Source: Megascapheus bottae
Lineage: Eukaryota; Chordata; Mammalia; Rodentia; Geomyidae
Reading direction: 5' to 3'
Length of the DNA: 64,000 nucleotides
Assembly (NCBI GenBank): GCA_024803745.1
Contig: JANJXV010000037.1
Span: 2,975,001 to 3,039,000 of the forward strand
The notes beneath the pieces were generated by a model. It searched no databases, was not told the DNA's origin, and saw only the letters and a list, made by a program, of their open reading frames with translations. The position numbers and the translations under genes were made by a program. Within the stretch, counting starts at the first letter, position 1. The number at the start of each line of letters is the position of its first letter. Below, piece after piece: positions 17,165 to 28,645 of the stretch.

Positions 17165-17910
17165 TTGATATGTTTTATATTAACTGTTTGTTTGAAATCT
17201 TGAAAAGGTTTTCTCCATTTAGTGTAGTGTCCTTTCTGGTTAACTTGTTTCCTTGTAGAATTTTATTTAAGTACAATCCTATTTATCATTTCTTGCTCTT
17301 ATTTACTGATCAGTTAAGATTCCTATTTTGAAAGGTGTTACCTCTTGGGTGGAAGGGAAATTTCACTCTTGGTTTTCATCATTTTTGATGGAAATGTCCT
17401 GATAACACATCGAATAAAACACAGAATATATGCTATGTTGTTGTACTAGTCTTCCTCTTCAGAAAACATTCTTTGTACTTCGTAATAGATGGAAAATGAA
17501 GATAGTGGGAATTAAACATGGACCGATGTGCAGGGAATGAAACAACTCATAAAACTGAATGAGGGATCAAGAGCTCTGCAAAATTAGGAATGCAGAGCAA
17601 GAGGTAGCTTGAGAACATACACACCCTGGGGTCCTCAGAATGAGGAAGACAGCAGACCTTCCAGCTTGGTGGATTGTTAGATCAAGTTCTTTTTCTCTAG
17701 GGAACATTTTCTGGCATTTAAACAATTAAAAAATCATTTCACTTCCCGAGAACATCATGGCTTATTATGACTAAACTTAGAAAAATCAATAGTTGTAATA
17801 GGGAATCGAACTTTGGGCAGGTTTGAAGGCAAAGATGGCATACCAAGCTGGAGTGTGAAAACATCTGTCTTTTTTGCTGTTTTCTTCCTGGTGGTATTAA
17901 AAGGTATGGA
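17165..17910. other. Intergenic, nothing recognised
   Basis: AT-rich sequence with only short unremarkable open frames and no repeat that I can name. Confidence 0.5.
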
Positions 17911-17912
17911 AA

Positions 17913-18700
17913 GAGAGAAGCCATATTTTGAGAGGTCAGACATAGGAGTCTTTATTAACAGGCCCATGACTGCATGCTACACTGCTGTTTAAAAGACCGG
18001 CAGCCAGCAAATACGCTTGACACTATTAGGAAACAAGAACAATACCAGCAAGCCAATTCAGCTCTGATGGAGAGCTGAAGTGGGTTGCCATGGTGACCAG
18101 AGAACAGCCAGGAGACAGGACAGGAACAGGAAAACACATGGCATGGCATCCTTGCACCAGAAAGGGTCCAAGCCTAAATGGAGTCAGCGCAGGGGGCAAG
18201 GTTACAAAAAGAGTCTCAGTCCCAGGCACTGGACTGGACTGCCATTTTGATTAACCTGTCAGCCTAATTCCCATCCCCATCTCCAGCAATTCAGGTACAC
18301 CCATCATCTGGGGCAGGGATACTTCACCTCACCCCTTACCCACCATGAAGACAAGATGCCAGACCTTACATGGACATACTCAGGTATAAGCTCAAATACC
18401 AGCAGAACTTTTCCATCTAGGTAAGATATACCTTTATCTTCCATAGAGGGTCTACTTAGAGACTACTCAGAAGCTGGTGATTCAAGCCATTTAGGGAGTT
18501 AATCAAGGCCTGGTCAGAGCATGCTCTGTGCAAAGCTTTTCTAAGGCTATGATATCTGCATTTCTCTGAAGCAGAGTGCTCCTCACTCACCTTGAACTGG
18601 TTTCTGCATTCAATGAATGGCCTCTCTCACCTATAGTCTTTTCAGCATTGTGTGGAGATCTATCTCCACCTAGCAACAAGCACCAAGATGGCAGTTAAGA
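17913..18700 (-). repeat. LTR-like repeat, copy 2
   Basis: Second and longer copy, same orientation, 3.9 kb to the right of copy 1. It has the AATAAA-type signal at about 17951-17956 (minus strand). Sequence between the two copies is SINE and LINE material, not retroviral genes, so they are probably independent insertions. Confidence 0.6.
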
Positions 18701-19152
18701 AACTATTTAGATTCAGCCTCCTTACTTCACAGTCACTTTGAGTTGGGTATTCTATGAATGTGAAGAAAGGAAATGCAGTATCCTCCAAGTGATTTGCCCA
18801 CTAGAGGGTGTAGTTCACTCATTGAACCAGGAGAAAGCAATGATAATAAGTGCCGACAGCATTCATTGTCAAGGAGACCTCTTGTATCAGCTACAGAGTT
18901 CGTATCCTTGGTCCTTAGAAGGATTAGGACAGCAATCAAATGACCAGGCTATGGTTACAGTCATGGAGAAGGGAACAGTTAATGTGGAGATGGCATATTA
19001 AGTGGAGATACCATATACAATTCAACAATTCTAGAAGAGTCAGGGAGAATGACACATTGTATTTATAACCTGATTTATTGAATGGTAACTTCTCTGGACA
19101 ACTATTTGAATATAATAAAAATATAAATTAAAAAATCATGTACTTCCAGTCT

Positions 19153-19314
19153 TTTTTCTTTCTTCTTTTCTTCCTTTTCCTTCCTTCCTTCCTTCCTTCC
19201 TTCCTTCCTTCCTTCCTTCCTTCCTTCCTTCCTTCCTTCTTTCCTTCCTTCCTTCCTTCCTCCCTTCCTTCCTTCCTCCCTTCCTCCTTCCCTTTCTTCC
19301 TTCTTTCTTCTTTC
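19153..19314. repeat. (TTCC)n polypyrimidine tract
   Basis: Long, slightly interrupted CTTC/TTCC repeat. The matching glycine/lysine/glutamate-rich minus-strand frames are artefacts. Confidence 0.95.
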
Positions 19315-19886
19315 ATGTGTGTATGGGGGTGGGAAGGAGTGGTACAAAGCTTTGAACTCAGGTCCTATTACTTGTCACTCTGCTGCTGAGTCATACATCA
19401 CATCTGGTTGGGTGTGGAAGCACATTCCTCCCAATCTTAATCTCTTGCAGTTAGGAACTTCGGTAGTCTTAAAAAGAAAAACAAGCAAAGGACAAAAATG
19501 GCAAATAGGTTTTCTCTTCCTTGCTAAAATGACAACAAAGTATGCTTGGACTTGTATGTTGAGATTTTGAGGCCATGTGCTGTTCAGTGCAGCATACTGA
19601 TTCCTGACCCCAATGGGAACTTGGGAAGCAAAAAGAGCAATGACCCACCTGGGGGTGAGATGTTTTCTTTAGGAACTACATTGACACATTGAATTGATCA
19701 TCAGTTCATTCTGAAATAGGACTGCCTAAAGCACTGCAGAGCCTTTGTCACTAGAATGACAAAGTATAGGATCAGTAATACTACTTGAAATGTAATGAAT
19801 GACATTGCTTCACTTGAAAATTATTAGACTTAGTGAGGAAAACTAGTTGGGAACTAGACTAGGGACTAAATTTGGCACTTGACAAC

Positions 19887-20947
19887 ATAATCAGGCTGCC
19901 TTACAGGATCATTAAGGAAATCCAGTGTTTGTTGGGTAAGGCAGTTCCTGGCATCAAAGCTGAATCAGATGAAAGCATTGCTTGTTTTCATGTAGTCATT
20001 GGTGGTACCTTTTGACAGAGGGCCTTTTAAAGGTAAAATATTGCTTCCAGAATACTCTATGGCAACACCTAAAGTATGTTTCATAACCCAAAATTATCTT
20101 CCTAATGTAGAAAAGCTGAAAGAATGTTTAGATATTTTGAAAGATAATTGGCCTTCAGCAGTGCAGATGTCCACAGTTCAGTTATGAATCTAGGCTTTGC
20201 AAAGTGCTTCTAAAGTACATGACCTATTAGCAAGCAATGTAGCAGAGCTGTGGTGACTAATACAGCACAAGCCATAGAACCAGTACGTGGATCAAGCTCT
20301 GTGTGCTATGAATGATATTTAAGACAATCTTTTCATTAAGTGTGCCCCACCCTGTTTTGCTAAGACCTCTTCAGTTTTTTTTCACTAAATGTACATAGTC
20401 ATAAAAATATCACAGAATATGAGCCCAGACATCTTCTTTTGCCCATTGGCAAGTTTGTAAAACATGAATAGAGGCCCAAAGTATAATCTGGATTGTAAAA
20501 ACTGCATAACCTGGAAGTACAGTCTGGATTTTTAAAAATAGTGGGTTTCTGCCTTGATTCCTCTCATCATGGTATAAGAATAAAGTACAGTGAATGAAAG
20601 TAGTCGTCAGAGTTAGCTATGGGGTTATGAGATATATTTTTCTTTATTTTATAGGAGGAAAATAGGTTGAATTTTATAGGCTCCTTCCTTCCATTTATCT
20701 GCGTCTAATCATATTGGTTAAAGCAAATAATCAGTTCTTTAAACACTCTAGTCAACACTAACTAGACTTGGACTGTAGATGGACAAGCTTGGTTGTTTGA
20801 ACCAACACTGGAACATTAAACACCACAACCATTTGTCACAACACTGAGACACTTCTGTCGATTGTAGATTCTCCCTTCATAAAAAGCTGTGCCCATGTTG
20901 TATGCCTTTATGGAAATTGCATTTTAGTAAAATATTCTGTTTTCCTA
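19887..20947 (+). pseudogene. UBE2N: UBE2N (UBC13) processed pseudogene with 3'UTR
   Basis: Intronless copy of the ubiquitin-conjugating enzyme UBE2N. Conceptual translation shows GLPYRIIKEIQCLLG, AVPGIKAESDES, MATPKVCFITQNYLPNVEK and ECLDILKDNWPSAVQ, matching UBE2N with many changes. The start codon reads ATA at 19887. A deletion with a frameshift falls near 19998-20010, in-frame stops follow the TVQL segment (20183 and just after), and the end equivalent to MNNI-stop is near 20320-20322. The 600 bases after it resemble the human UBE2N 3'UTR (for example AGATGGACAAGCTTGGTTG). The copy ends near 20947 in a short A-rich tail. No promoter or intact frame remains. Confidence 0.9.
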
Positions 20948-20949
20948 AA

Positions 20950-22380
20950 AAAGAGAAATTTTCACTAGATTAGAATGAAATGTCTTGGATTTGCATAATA
21001 ATTTAGTTACATTCATAAATTCTTCAAGGCTGAGAGTAGAATGAGGTAGGGGGATAAAGACATTTTCTAGACTTGGAGAGCACTGGTCTCAGCTCTTCGT
21101 AAGTAGGAGATGGGCACTGAAAATGGGCTGTGGATGAAACATGTTCAGCAAAGAAGGCAATGCTTGCAGTGACAAGAGATCTGACAAGAGGTGATTAATG
21201 TTAGGAAAATGGAGGGGAATGAAAAAGCAATAGGCCAGACTCAGTGGCGAGGACTGGGCACAGACCTTCCCGAGGATTTAGAGGTTGTGTGAGGGAGTAA
21301 GTAAATTTGGGGTCAGGCTTCTATGGAGTTTGAGTAAGGAAGCAGAGGTTAATGAAAAAGCCATTAAATCTAGGGAGTTGGAGGCTCTTTGGTTGGGTCC
21401 ACTATGAATGTTTACAGCTGGCCTTAGGCAGATTGCCCTGTCTGAGCCTCAAGCACCTTCATGCATTCCTAAGGGTTTTGCCTGGTGCCTGTATGTACCT
21501 GGGATAACAAAGGTAGAGGTCAGTCCAACAATTAACACTTGCCCTTGGTTTTCAGAGAGGGAAGAACCCCTACTGTGGAGGAAGAGTCTCTGCTAAGCCC
21601 CAATCTTATTTGGGGTGTCCTCATTCTGATCTAGAAATACAGTGTCATATCCCTTTGGCCAGGATGTCATCTTTGTAAACTTTCCGATCACTGCTCACAT
21701 TTCCTACCATTGCATGTCAGCCACCTTAAATTGTGTTTGGAGTAAGGCAGATATAAGTCAATGAATGTATAGTAAATGAATCAAATATTCCCTGCCCCTT
21801 GCTTTCAGTGAGTCCCAAATCATCTATTTTCATATTGTTTTTGCCTCTGTAAATGCCCGAGTAGAGAAAAGTGAGGGAGGAAAAATGGCTTGAGCAACAG
21901 GAGCAATAGATTGCTCTTTTCAAGTGTTGTTTTGTCATGTCTTCATCAAAAAAAACCCCACTAAGAATACATTAGTTATATTAAAGTTGGATTTGCGCTT
22001 CCAGAAGCATATACATGGGGAAGCCAAAGGACATCTCAGCAGGAGAGCACTGGAAAGGACCTGGGTAGGAATGGGAATTATTAGGCACATTTTGAGGAAA
22101 GTTTAGAGAAGAGACATTTTACTTTGGCTTGGATACCTACACAAAGTGGAAGTAATACTGTAATCTTTTAAAAACCTTATTTAGAAGGAAGACAAAAGAC
22201 CCAGTTGTTGAAGAAACAACAGTCACTCATTTGCCTTAGATAAGAGGATGTTTGGTATTCTGTGGCTGGGGTAATGTTCATTTTTGGTCTATCTTCAGAC
22301 ATGATTATGGAGTGCTACTGTCTTTGTTATGATTTATCATAGTCACAAAGTAGCATTGTCAGATGCAAATGTACTATAAA
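20950..22380. other. Intergenic, nothing recognised
   Basis: Between the UBE2N retrocopy and the 122-bp duplication. No exon, SINE or LINE recognised. Confidence 0.5.
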
Positions 22381-22381
22381 A

Positions 22382-22462
22382 TTATTTCAAGGGGACAATA
22401 AAGCCCTTGTGTAAGTAGAAGGCTCATGTGTCAAGCTGATAGATGGCATAGGTTATTATTTT

Positions 22463-22503
<41 letters not shown>

Positions 22504-22584
22504 TTATTTCAAGGGGACAATAAAGCCCTTGTGTAAGTAGAAGGCTCATGTGTCAAGCTGATAGATGGCATAGGTTATTATTTT

Positions 22585-22664
<80 letters not shown>

Positions 22665-22667
22665 TTA
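22382..22667. repeat. 122-bp tandem duplication carrying (CTAT)n
   Basis: A unit of about 80 unique bases plus a CTAT tract appears twice with period 122 (unique parts start at 22382 and 22504) and no mismatch seen in the unique part. CTAT tracts: 22463-22503 and 22585-22665, the second with one interruption. Confidence 0.93.
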
Positions 22668-22885
22668 TTGGTCATGGGTTTTCAACTCTGGACCTGGGAG
22701 CTGTCCCTGAGCGCATCAGCTCAAGGCTACTGCCCTAACCCTGAGCCACAGCCCCATTTCCCCCTTTCTAATGATTAATTGGAGAGTCTCATGGACTTTA
22801 GTGCTTGGGCTGGCTTTGAACTGGGATCCTCAGATCTCAGTCTCCTGAGTAGCTAGGATTACGTGCGTGAGCCAATACTCCCTGC
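22668..22885 (-). repeat. B1-like/Geo composite SINE, antisense
   Basis: Reversed right half then reversed head (CTGAGTAGCTAGGATTACGT). The adjacent CTAT tract sits where this SINE's A-tail would be. Confidence 0.85.
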
Positions 22886-22889
22886 TTCA

Positions 22890-24140
22890 TACATTTTTAT
22901 GTTGTTTAATACTCATTTGTTTTCTTACTTCCTCTCCATAACTGTACAAACCTGTTTGATTATCACTGAAGACTAATAGTTTAGCCAAGTTTCTAAATCT
23001 CATAAGAACTTAAATAGAATTTACTGAATAAATATTCGGATTGTCTAATTTACTTATTAAGCTGGAGTCGCTCATAGCCAAGGGTTACTTTCTAGTCAGC
23101 TTTGCATTTCTATATTCAAGAAAAGTTCCTACATATCTCATTATGTATGTCTCTAGACAAAGAGGAGCTTTATATGAGATAACATTTATTGATTAAAAAC
23201 TAGAGCAATATAACAAATTTTTTTTGAGGAAAAGATGATGCATAATTCAAATGACTTCACTCATGATGAAGAATAAACAGGCCATATTCAAGAGTCAGAC
23301 TTCTGGCATTTTCCATGGTATTGCATTTGAAGAGTGAGATTCAAAGCTCTAAGAGAAATTAACATAAATATTTAGAAATCATTTGTAGAAATAGAACTTT
23401 TCTCCTTCTTAACCTAGATGTATTACAGTAGCAATTTCAAGAGAGGGAAAACCTTTATTCGAGAACTACTGACTTACAAGTAGCCCACGGCTACAAAGAT
23501 TTATCTCTCAACAAATGCTTTCTTCCACTGTGGAATCCTCTATATTTTGTAGTCATGGTAACTTATGTACAAGAATGTGTAGCAGACATGTAAAACTGTA
23601 TGATCTGAAGTTAGTGGAGGAAGCAATTTCTTGCTGAGGCATCAGGTAAAATTTTCACTACTCTGAATGACAATGACTCTATCTTTATAATTTTAAAATA
23701 CTTTAAAATTACTGTATCTTTAAAATTTTGGGTATCTACTCAGAGAAAATTTTTGAGTCTGATTGTGAAAATGGTCTATTACCTGTAACCAGGAAGGATA
23801 TAAACACAACAATGGCCAAGAACAAGACAAATATGGGAATATAGAAAACATAAGGAAAAGTATTGGTCTTCAACATGGGAATATAGAAAACATAAGGAAA
23901 AATACTGGTCTTCAACAGAAGAATAACAGTAGCAACTCAATTACCACACTTTATACTAAATCTTACTCAGTGGACTTCTGTTTGCATGTCTAATAAAAGG
24001 TCCATTTGAAAACTAGCCACATGAGAGAGAAATTTTTTCTTTTGGTGATGGGGTTTCACAAAGCTCAGAGACTTTGTGCTTCCTGACAAGTGTTAGGGCT
24101 TGAGACATGCTGTCAGCACATAAGAGCTACTTGAAAGGAT
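22890..24140. other. Intergenic; 42-bp tandem duplication within
   Basis: No gene recognised. A 42-bp direct duplication occupies 23833-23916. Confidence 0.6.
23833..23916. repeat. 42-bp tandem duplication
   Basis: Two adjacent copies starting ATGGGAATATAGAAAACA, period 42, differing at about two positions near AAGTATTGG/AATACTGG. Confidence 0.93.
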
Positions 24141-24142
24141 GT

Positions 24143-25267
24143 GTTACTTATTTTTTTCATATATTTTTATTATAATTAATAGAAGGGTTTCATGATATTT
24201 GCTAGATAGATGGTGCATTAATTCCCATACATTGATACCCTTTCACATGTCTTGGTCCCCATTACCCTCCCCCCACCCCCAACTCTCATCTTGTTTTCCC
24301 CCCTTCCCTATCCAATTTCAAATAACCAAATACAAACATATCCGATATATCAAGTAACAAAGTAAGATACTGTAGCAATATGAGATAACCAAGGGACAGC
24401 AAAAGAGATGAGAGATAACATAGTACCTTAAGAACAACAATCATTCATTATATGGCTTATGTTCCTATATCCTAGAGATCCTTTCATCCATCATACTGTA
24501 TGGCCTTTTGTATCAAGGTTTTGCTCTATTGCAAATCTATGCTGAGAGTCCAAGGTTTCTACAGATTATGAGCCTAAGTTCCTTTGAGTCTGGCTTACTT
24601 CACTTAATATGATTTTTTTCTAAGTCTTTCCAAAGGAGTTAGATCTTTGAAAGAATTAACAAAATTGACAAACCCTTAGCAAATCTTACCAAAAAAAGAA
24701 GGGAACATACCGAAATACACAAAATCACAGACGAAAATGGTAATATCACGACAGAAATTACCAAGATCCAGAGTATCATGAGGGAATACTTCTCAAACCT
24801 TTACGCCAACAAATTTGAGAATCTAGAAGAAATGGACGAATTCCTAGCCAATATTAACATACCCACACTGGACCAAGAAGAACTAACCCAACTCAACAGG
24901 CCTATTTCAAGCATTGAAATAGAAATGGCAATAAGGGAACTTCCACCTAAGAAAAGCCCAGGGCCAGATGGATTCACAGCTGAATTCTATAAGGTCTTCA
25001 AAGCAGAGCTCACACCAATACTCCTCAAGCTCTTCAACGAAATTGAAAATGAAGGTTCCTTACCAAACTCATTCTATGAAGCCAGTATAACCCTCATCCC
25101 CAAACCAGACAGAGATTCATCAAAGAAAGAGAACTATAGACCTATTTCTTTGATGAACATCGATGCAAAACTTCTCAACAAAAAACTGGCCAACCGTCTA
25201 CAACAACTCATCAAAAAAATTATACACTATGATCAAACAGGTTTCATCACAGCGTTACTTATTTTTT
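24143..25267 (-). mobile_element. LINE-1 with 5' inversion and target-site duplication
   Basis: The 3' part (about 24157-24636) is LINE-1 3'UTR on the minus strand. The 5' part (about 24637-25253) is ORF2 on the plus strand, an open frame with reverse-transcriptase motifs ([42 protein letters not shown]). The whole is flanked by a 14-base direct repeat GTTACTTATTTTTT at 24143-24156 and 25254-25267. This is the signature of twin-priming during target-primed reverse transcription. It cannot encode a full ORF2. Confidence 0.9.
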
Positions 25268-25317
25268 GTAAATATGGACAAGACAATTAACTTTACCTAC
25301 ATAAGAATAACTCTTCT

Positions 25318-25506
25318 GGGCCGGGAGTTTGGCCTAGTAGTAGAGTGCGTGCCTAACACGCATGAATACAGGGTTTTCGATTCCTTGGTACTACATACAT
25401 AGTAAAAAGCTGGAAGTGGTGCTAAGGCTCAAGTGATAGAGTTCTAGCCTTGAGAAAGTCTAAGAACAGTGCTCAGGCCCTGAGCTCAAGCCCAGGACTG
25501 GCAAAA
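25318..25506 (+). repeat. IDL-Geo SINE
   Basis: Complete dimer. Flanks AAGAATAACTCTTCT and GAGAATATCTCTTCT look like a worn target-site duplication. It lies 50 bases beyond the inverted LINE-1. Confidence 0.85.
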
Positions 25507-25679
25507 AAAGAGAGAATATCTCTTCTATGCCCACGTGTAGTAGTGGTGTGAGTTGTTAAGGGCATTGGTAGGGAAAATGCTTTCTAAAAATACAGTGGAA
25601 CAAAGAGTGAACTAACTCAGTAGTGATACTCACTAGATACTGTGCTGGAAATGAACTAAACAACTTGGTAGGTAGGGGG

Positions 25680-25815
25680 TTTGTGAGGGAAAAAAAAACT
25701 GGGAGAAAATGAGGGGGAAAAAAAACACTGTTCAAAAAGATATCTACTCAGTACCTGACCTATGTAACTGTAACCCCTCTGTACATCACCTTTACAATAA
25801 ACATTTTTAAAAAGT
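25680..25815 (+). mobile_element. LINE-1 3' end remnant
   Basis: Ends CTATGTAACTGTAACCCCTC, TGTACATCACC then ACAATAAA, matching the tail of the other copies. Confidence 0.65.
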
Positions 25816-25847
25816 AATCTGTTCATAATCATTATTTGAATTAATAT

Positions 25848-25875
25848 TTGTGTGTGTGTGTGTGTGTTGTGTGTC
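25848..25875. repeat. (TG)n microsatellite
   Basis: Short TG run with one TTG interruption. Confidence 0.85.
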
Positions 25876-26084
25876 CTTTTCTACCTCTAGAATTCATGGG
25901 ATATATATTGACCTCATGGAATAAATGGAAAAATTTCAAGCAGTTTTTGGAGGCTCAAACCCAGGGCTTCATACATGCTAAGCAAAGACCCCATTGTTTG
26001 AATATGTTCAAATCCCATAACATTGTTTTTGAAAACTCCTTAAATTTTTGTCCTTATGAATCTGTGTTCTGTTTTCTTCCTGTG

Positions 26085-26250
26085 TTATCTTTGATACATT
26101 GGGTAAATCCCTATATCTCATTAGATTCCAGTTTCAGCATCTATAAAATGGGAGGTAAGAATAATACCATGTTTGTAAGATTATTTTCAATAATGAATAA
26201 GATAACTTCAATGTAGAGCCAAGCACTGAGCCTGGTACACATAAACACAA
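26085..26250 (+). repeat. MIR SINE
   Basis: Matches the MIR core and tail as recalled: CAGTTTCAGCATCTATAAAA, TGGGAGGTAAGAATAATACC, then GAGCCAAGCACTGAGCCTGG. This ancient element is shared across mammals. Confidence 0.75.
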
Positions 26251-26454
26251 AATTAAAACCAGATGTATATATGTTTTAAATGATTACTAATCAAATATTA
26301 CTTTTAATACCTTACATTTCTGCTGACAAGTAATGTATTTATATAATATAAATTATAGAAATAAGTATAGAAATAATTTTTATGTATATATAGTTTGAAG
26401 ATATGATGCTTTCTCATCCTTAAGGTTACTTTTAGGAATCTTGTTCTGTACTAT

Positions 26455-26680
26455 TGAAGTGAAATTTTTTTCTTTTTTTTGCCAGTCCTGGGCTTGAGCT
26501 CAGGGCCTGAGGATTGTCCTTGGATTTTTCTCAAGGCTAGAACTCTACCACTTGTGCCTCAGCACCACTTCTGGCTTTTTCTAACTATGTGGTACGAAGG
26601 AATCGAACCCTGGTCTTCATGCATGCTAGGCAAGCACTCTACCACTAGGCCAAACTCCCGGTCCTGAAGTGAAAATTTTA
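26455..26680 (-). repeat. IDL-Geo SINE, antisense, with target-site duplication
   Basis: Reversed complete dimer at 26478-26665. TGAAGTGAAATTTTT on the left and TGAAGTGAAAATTTT on the right. Confidence 0.87.
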
Positions 26681-26696
26681 AAAGATCATATATGAG

Positions 26697-26780
26697 GATG
26701 GGAAGGTAAACCAGTGCTATTACACTTGTTTAGCATGTATAAGGCCCTAGGTTCAATTCACAGCACTGCAATCAACCAAC
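26697..26780 (+). repeat. ID-like monomer
   Basis: TTGTTTAGCATGTATAAGGC and CCTAGGTTCAATTCACAGCA: ID/tRNA-Ala-type SINE without the right half. Confidence 0.6.
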
Positions 26781-27167
26781 CAACCAATTAATCTGTCAAT
26801 TAGAAATGGCTTTATGAGGATGAATATTTAAGTAAAATATCAAGTTATAGATCTTCAGAATGTCTTCAGTGAATCAATTGTTTAATTACTCCAAGACAAG
26901 AGACAAAGTACAAAACATCCTGAATTAGCCTGAACAGCAGAAGGAGGTACATGTGCAGTTAGTGTAAAGGAATGATTAATTTCTTCGCTTTATCACTAAT
27001 ATGACATGGCCCTGCATTTGGAATGCCTTGATATTCTGAGAAGAAAGCAACTTAAGGCTAAAGGAGATGAATGTGAAAAGTATGATATTAGATAATGCTC
27101 TTGTGAGAACTCCCTCTGAAATGTTGGTGGAAGAGGCAGATTGGATCTCCCAAGTATTTTGGGATTG

Positions 27168-27517
27168 AAAAAGATGGTCACTAATGTGGAAACAAGAGCT
27201 TTATCTTGAGTGATTGTTGTTCTTAGTGTACTATGTTATTTCTCTTCTCCTTTGTTGCCCTTTGGTTAATCTCATATTGTTACTGTATCTGACTTTGTTA
27301 CTTGGTATATTGTACATACATTTATTTGAAATAGGGAAGGGGAAAAACAAAATGATTGGGAGGGAGTGGGGGAGGGAAATGGGGACAAAAACATGAGAAG
27401 GGGTATCAATGTGTGAGAAGTAATGCACCTACTATCTGGTGAATGTAACTGTAACCCCTCTATATATTACCCCAATAATAAAAAATAAAATGAAAAACAA
27501 AAAGATGGTCCCTAGTG
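27168..27517 (+). mobile_element. LINE-1 3'UTR-only insertion with target-site duplication
   Basis: About 310 bases of LINE-1 3'UTR (ends GTAACCCCTCTATATATTAC then AATAATAAA) between direct repeats AAAAAGATGGTCACTAATG (27168-27186) and AAAAAGATGGTCCCTAGTG (27499-27517). It contains no ORF2 sequence. Confidence 0.85.
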
Positions 27518-27519
27518 CA

Positions 27520-28365
27520 TTGGTGTGCCAAACTTTAGGAATGCTGTGCATAGCCAATGATATTTAAGTTGCAAGGCCACTAATCTCATTATTGTCACAC
27601 TGGGAAGTGGAAATCTTAGAAAATAATCGGTTTTTTGTCAGTAAAAGTAGTGAGCATTGGAGCTACTGGTAGTTGTAGCACTATCACACCTAATAACAAA
27701 ATTCACTTGCTAAATTAGCAAATGTCCTATAAATTATTGAAACCATTTTTTCCTGTTATTTTACTCTTAAACTGTTATACTACACCAATTTCATTATTCT
27801 ATGAAAATATCATTGATACTTCCTAAGGATAGGAGCAAATTTGAAAAACACAAAATTCCTGTTCTCAAAATTTAAACTATAGTAACAACTATGATAAAGT
27901 ATAGTAAGTACTGTAACTACATTAAAAACTATAGTAATAAAGACAATCTGGTATTTGTATAAAGCAAGTCATATAGATGAATGAAACTGAAAATTCAGAA
28001 ATTGACCCTTATATTTATAGTCAACTGATTGTCAGTGAAACTGCTAAGGTGAATCAGTGAGGAAAAGAATAGAATGTTTCAACATGTATATCTGAGACTC
28101 AGAAACAAAGACTTTGGATCTATTATGGTATTGATATAGCAACAAGAAACAAAAGAATTGACAGAACTGACGATCAAGATATAAGAGCAGAAACTCTTAG
28201 AATAAAACACGCGAGTAAATCTCCATGATCTTATGATAAGCAATAGTTTCTTAAATATAACACCAAAGGACTCTTCTTTGCTTCTAATGACATCAGTGAT
28301 GAATAATAAAGACAAACTATATTATGGGTATATTTGGAAATCAACATGACATAGAATCTAAGGAA
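27520..28365. other. Intergenic, nothing recognised
   Basis: AT-rich sequence without identifiable genes or repeats. Confidence 0.5.
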
Positions 28366-28367
28366 AC

Positions 28368-28645
28368 AAAGCTTGGCTCAAGTGGTAGAGTACTGGCCTG
28401 GAGCAAAAGAAAACTAAAGGGAGGGTCCCGAGGTCCTGAACTCAGATCCTGAGTTCTTACATCATAATCAGCACACAGACAAGACAGTTTATATCTAGAA
28501 GGAAGAATGTTTACAACAGTAAAGAATGATCTGGAAGTGGAGCTGTGGCTCAGAGTGATAGAATACAATCCTTGAGCAGAAAAGCTCAGGGACAGCTCCC
28601 AGGCCCTGAGTTCAAGCCCCATGACTGAAAAAAAAAAACCCCGAG
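28368..28645 (+). repeat. Two SINE right halves
   Basis: Partial copies at 28368-28450 (TTGGCTCAAGTGGTAGAGTA) and 28526-28640 (GGAGCTGTGGCTCAGAGTG to TTCAAGCCCCATGACTG). Confidence 0.7.

Noticed and set aside
14570..17913. Provirus between the two LTR-like repeats
   Set aside because: The interval contains SINEs and old LINE-1 pieces, and no retroviral gene remnants were recognised.
19102..19347. Glycine/lysine/glutamate-rich open frames
   Set aside because: Direct translation of the TTCC/GGAA repeat.
22463..22665. Regularly spaced repeats resembling a CRISPR array
   Set aside because: They are CTAT microsatellites in a tandem duplication in mammalian DNA.
24778..25290. 170-codon open frame as a host gene
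   Set aside because: It is a fragment of LINE-1 ORF2 reverse transcriptase cut by the inversion and the target-site duplication.
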